A stretch of DNA of 40,758 nt from NCBI GenBank assembly GCA_018824085.1, contig JAHJHI010000041.1:1-40758 (forward strand), read 5' to 3'. Positions 38,996-40,758 of the stretch are shown here, one piece after another; within the stretch, counting starts at the first letter, position 1, and each line of letters begins with the position of its first letter. Made by a program: the position numbers and the translations under genes. The DNA comes from Gammaproteobacteria bacterium. GTDB taxonomy: Bacteria; Pseudomonadota; Gammaproteobacteria; Burkholderiales; Rhodocyclaceae. The notes under the pieces were generated by a model. That model worked only from the letters and a program-made list of their open reading frames with translations, searched no databases and was not told the origin of the DNA.

Positions 38996-39077
38996 CGGGA
39001 TGGCCCTTCGAGGCATGCTGATGCGGACGACGGAAACCCATGCCGTGACCGTCCGCCATGGACGCACGGTAGCGGCT

Positions 39078-39112
39078 TTGTTTTTTTAGGTCGACTGGTT
39101 AATCTTGCAAGA
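39078..39112. promoter_or_regulatory. Divergent lysR/iorA-like control region with palindrome
   Basis: TCTTGCAAGA (39103-39112) is a perfect 10-bp palindrome, and TAATCTTGCAAGA (39100-39112) fits the LysR-box form T-N11-A. On the minus strand, TTGCAA (39110-39105), a 16-base spacer and TAAAAA form a plausible promoter for the molybdenum operon. On the plus strand, TTGTTT (39078-39083) and TAATCT (39100-39105) could serve lysR with almost no leader. Prediction only. Confidence 0.45.
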
Positions 39113-39115
39113 CCC

Positions 39116-40036
39116 ATGAAGCCATACTTAAAAATAGATGCCGCGGCGTTGCCGGCACTGATCGCCTTCGAGTGCGTCGCCCGGCACACGAGTTTTTCGC
39201 GCGCGGCGGCCGAACTCAGCCTGTCGCCATCGGCGCTGTCGCAGTCGGTGCGCGGTCTGGAACAGCGGCTGGGCGTGCGTCTGCTGACGCGCACGACGCG
39301 CCGTGTCGCCCTGACCGAAGAGGGCGAGCGCTTCTACGACGGCGTACGCGTCGGCCTTGACGAACTGGGCCATGCGCTGGAGGCGCTTGCGCAGTCCCGC
39401 GGCCGGGCGACCGGCACGGTGCGCATCAACATGCCGCGCGCCGCCTACAACCTGCTCATCGCGCCGCATCTGGCGAGTTTCGTGGTGCGCCACCCCGACG
39501 TGAAGCTGGAGTTCGCGCTGGACGACGGTTTGTCCGACATCGTCGCCAGCCGGTTCGACGCCGGCATGCGCATGAGCGAAACCATCGAGGCCGACATGGT
39601 GGCGGTGCGCATCGGCGCGGCGCAGCGCATGGTCACCGTCGGCGCGCCGGACTATCTGGTGCGCCGCCCGACGCCGCGCACGCCGGAAGACCTTGCTGCG
39701 CACGAGTGCGTGCGTTTCCGCTACCTGTCCAGCGGACGCACCGCCAGCTGGGTGTTCCAGCGCGACGGACGCGCGCTGGAGGTGGAGGTCGGCGGGCGTT
39801 TCATCGTCAATGACTTCGCGGCCGAGATCGACCTCGCGCGCCGGGGCCTGGGGCTGGTGCAGACGCTGGAGTCGCTCATCGAGGATGACCTGAGGTCGGG
39901 GCAGCTCGTACGCGTGCTCGACGACTGCGCGATGCCGCTGTCGGCGATGCACCTCTACTTTCCCAGTCGCGCGCAGATGCCGGCGCGCTTGCGCGTGTTC
40001 ATCGACCATTTCCAGGCGGCCAACAGCCCGGATTGA
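39116..40036 (+). CDS. LysR-family transcriptional regulator
   Basis: The 306-residue protein has an N-terminal helix-turn-helix (about 12-70; FECVARHTSFSRAAAELSLS, then SALSQSVRGLEQRLGVRLL) and a periplasmic-binding-like effector domain (about 95-300). It resembles the subgroup that lies beside oxidoreductase genes. The start at 39116 gives the usual N-terminus; the frame is open upstream but crosses the divergent promoter. Divergence from the duplicated molybdenum-hydroxylase genes suggests that it controls them in response to their substrate (inference). Confidence 0.92.
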   Translation: MKPYLKIDAAALPALIAFECVARHTSFSRAAAELSLSPSALSQSVRGLEQRLGVRLLTRTTRRVALTEEGERFYDGVRVGLDELGHALEALAQSRGRATGTVRINMPRAAYNLLIAPHLASFVVRHPDVKLEFALDDGLSDIVASRFDAGMRMSETIEADMVAVRIGAAQRMVTVGAPDYLVRRPTPRTPEDLAAHECVRFRYLSSGRTASWVFQRDGRALEVEVGGRFIVNDFAAEIDLARRGLGLVQTLESLIEDDLRSGQLVRVLDDCAMPLSAMHLYFPSRAQMPARLRVFIDHFQAANSPD

Positions 40037-40040
40037 CGGT

Positions 40041-40052
40041 GGCGGGCCCGCC
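40041..40052. other. Palindrome between convergent stops
   Basis: GGCGGGCCCGCC is a perfect 12-base palindrome that fills most of the 18-base gap between the lysR stop and the stop of the vWA gene. With flanking G-U pairs it could form a short hairpin on either strand, but there is no T-run, so a terminator role is doubtful. Confidence 0.25.
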
Positions 40053-40054
40053 GT

Positions 40055-40758
40055 TCAGTGCGGCGGCCCGGCGACGCAGTCGCACAGTGCCTGCGCCAGC
40101 CGTCGACCGCCCGGCCCGGCGACGCAGCGCCCGGGCGCGAATAGCCGGGACAGGCCGGCGCGCGTTCCGTCGCCGATGAGCAGGCAGCTCGTCACGATGC
40201 CGTCTCGCTGCGCCTCGCGCACGGCCCGGACGAGGTCTTCGGCCAGATAGCGCGGGTCGTGGATGTCGATGTCGTGCGGCTCGCCGTCGGTGAGCAGCAC
40301 GATGTGGCCGGGTGCGCCGTCGAACTGTGACAGCGCGTGGCGAACGGGCGCGCCCATGCGCGTCGAGCCGGCGCTGCGCAGGCCGGCCGCGCGCGCGAGC
40401 ACGGCGGCGTCCAGCGCGCTGTCACCGGCGTCCTTGACGCGCTGCACGCGCACCCGGTGCCGGGTGTCGGACGCGAACGCCTGCACGCGCACCCGGTGTC
40501 CGCGCGCGTCGAGCCATGCCGCCGCGAGCAGCGCGGCTTCGCGCAGCGTGGCAAGCAGCGGCCGCCCGTCGGCGCCGGGCGCGGCGGTCGAGGCGGATGC
40601 GTCGATCAGCAGCACGATGTCCAGCGTGTCTTCATGCGGGTGCGCGCGGCGCTGCAGCCGTTGCGGCGGCGCAATGCGCGCGCGCAGCGCGATGCCGGCG
40701 TCGATCAGCGCGTCGGTGTGCAGATGTTCGCCGTCACGGCTGCGCCGGCGCCCCGGCC
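40055..40758 (-). CDS. NorD/CbbO-like von Willebrand A protein, C-terminal part
   Basis: The visible 233 codons are the C-terminal part; the N-terminus lies beyond the right edge. The MIDAS metal site is present: DASAS, a later Thr in STRMGAPVRHAL, and LLTDGEPHDID. The block preceding it (RDGEHLHTDALIDAGIALRA) and the sequence DPRYLAEDLVRAVREAQRDG are typical of NorD and CbbO, partners of MoxR-type AAA ATPases (NorQ, CbbQ) that remodel nitric oxide reductase or Rubisco. Which target applies here cannot be seen. Two short in-frame DNA duplications occur in it (40442-40498 and 40064-40127). Confidence 0.78.
   Translation of the reverse strand, partial: PGRRRSRDGEHLHTDALIDAGIALRARIAPPQRLQRRAHPHEDTLDIVLLIDASASTAAPGADGRPLLATLREAALLAAAWLDARGHRVRVQAFASDTRHRVRVQRVKDAGDSALDAAVLARAAGLRSAGSTRMGAPVRHALSQFDGAPGHIVLLTDGEPHDIDIHDPRYLAEDLVRAVREAQRDGIVTSCLLIGDGTRAGLSRLFAPGRCVAGPGGRRLAQALCDCVAGPPH
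40442..40498. repeat. 18-base direct repeat, period 39, in the vWA gene
   Basis: CTGCACGCGCACCCGGTG occurs at 40442-40459 and 40481-40498. The 39-base period keeps frame (13 codons) and gives HRVRVQ twice. A second pair, CGGCCCGGCGACGCAG at 40064-40079 and 40112-40127 (period 48), gives CVAGP twice. Confidence 0.8.

Overview
This window is about 40.8 kb of high-GC chromosomal DNA with dense bacterial genes. It looks betaproteobacterial, and a Rhodocyclales or Methyloversatilis-like organism would fit. The reasons are an atpIBEFHAGDC operon, a gshA of the ferrooxidans-type (TIGR02049-like) family next to gshB, and the gene series DUF971-ubiE-Tim44-ubiJ beside phoBR. The taxonomic call is inferred from gene content and order only. 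I saw no rRNA, tRNA, CRISPR array, insertion sequence or prophage gene. No gene-free stretch exceeds 300 bases; the longest is the 230-base arsR/atpI divergent region.

Region 1 (1-7692, minus strand) reads as one operon starting at an ArsR-type regulator. It continues with a fold-III PLP decarboxylase, an Aas-like acyltransferase/acyl-ACP synthetase, a secreted protein with a possible permuted papain-like His...Cys arrangement, an MFS transporter fused to a PlsC acyltransferase, and the start of a probable DUF2339 membrane protein. It looks like a phospholipid repair or aminolipid module and is the best candidate for something undescribed. Region 2 (7741-14902, plus) is the complete F1Fo ATP synthase operon with a clear sigma-70 promoter and a UUCG-capped terminator. 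glpD follows, apparently with a leaderless extended -10 promoter.

Region 3 (16395-19183, minus) is a ubiquinone-biosynthesis cluster (DUF971, ubiE, Tim44-like, ubiJ) that stops where ubiB would be expected and overlaps the 3' end of glpD. Region 4 (19252-21430, plus) is phoB-phoR behind a near-consensus Pho box. Region 5 (21455-24621, minus) holds two overlapping paralogous genes of unknown function, both with a PilZ-like DxSxxG motif. Region 6 (24812-27303, minus) is ybiT (ABC-F) with a downstream HIT-DUF3293 fusion. Region 7 (27429-30728, plus) is gshA-gshB-apbE.

Region 8 (30744-38995, minus) is a molybdenum-hydroxylase locus. It has two tandem pairs of a [2Fe-2S] subunit and a Tat-exported molybdopterin subunit, then XdhC and MocA maturation genes and a degenerate GAF/HD-GYP protein. 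A LysR regulator (39116-40036, plus) is divergent from it. The window ends in a partial NorD/CbbO-like von Willebrand A protein (minus).

Translation signals worth noting are two TTG starts overlapping the upstream stop as TTGA, several ATGA overlaps, GTG starts for atpF and apbE, and three genes (arsR, glpD, phoR) whose -10 element lies 6-7 bases before the start codon, suggesting leaderless transcripts.
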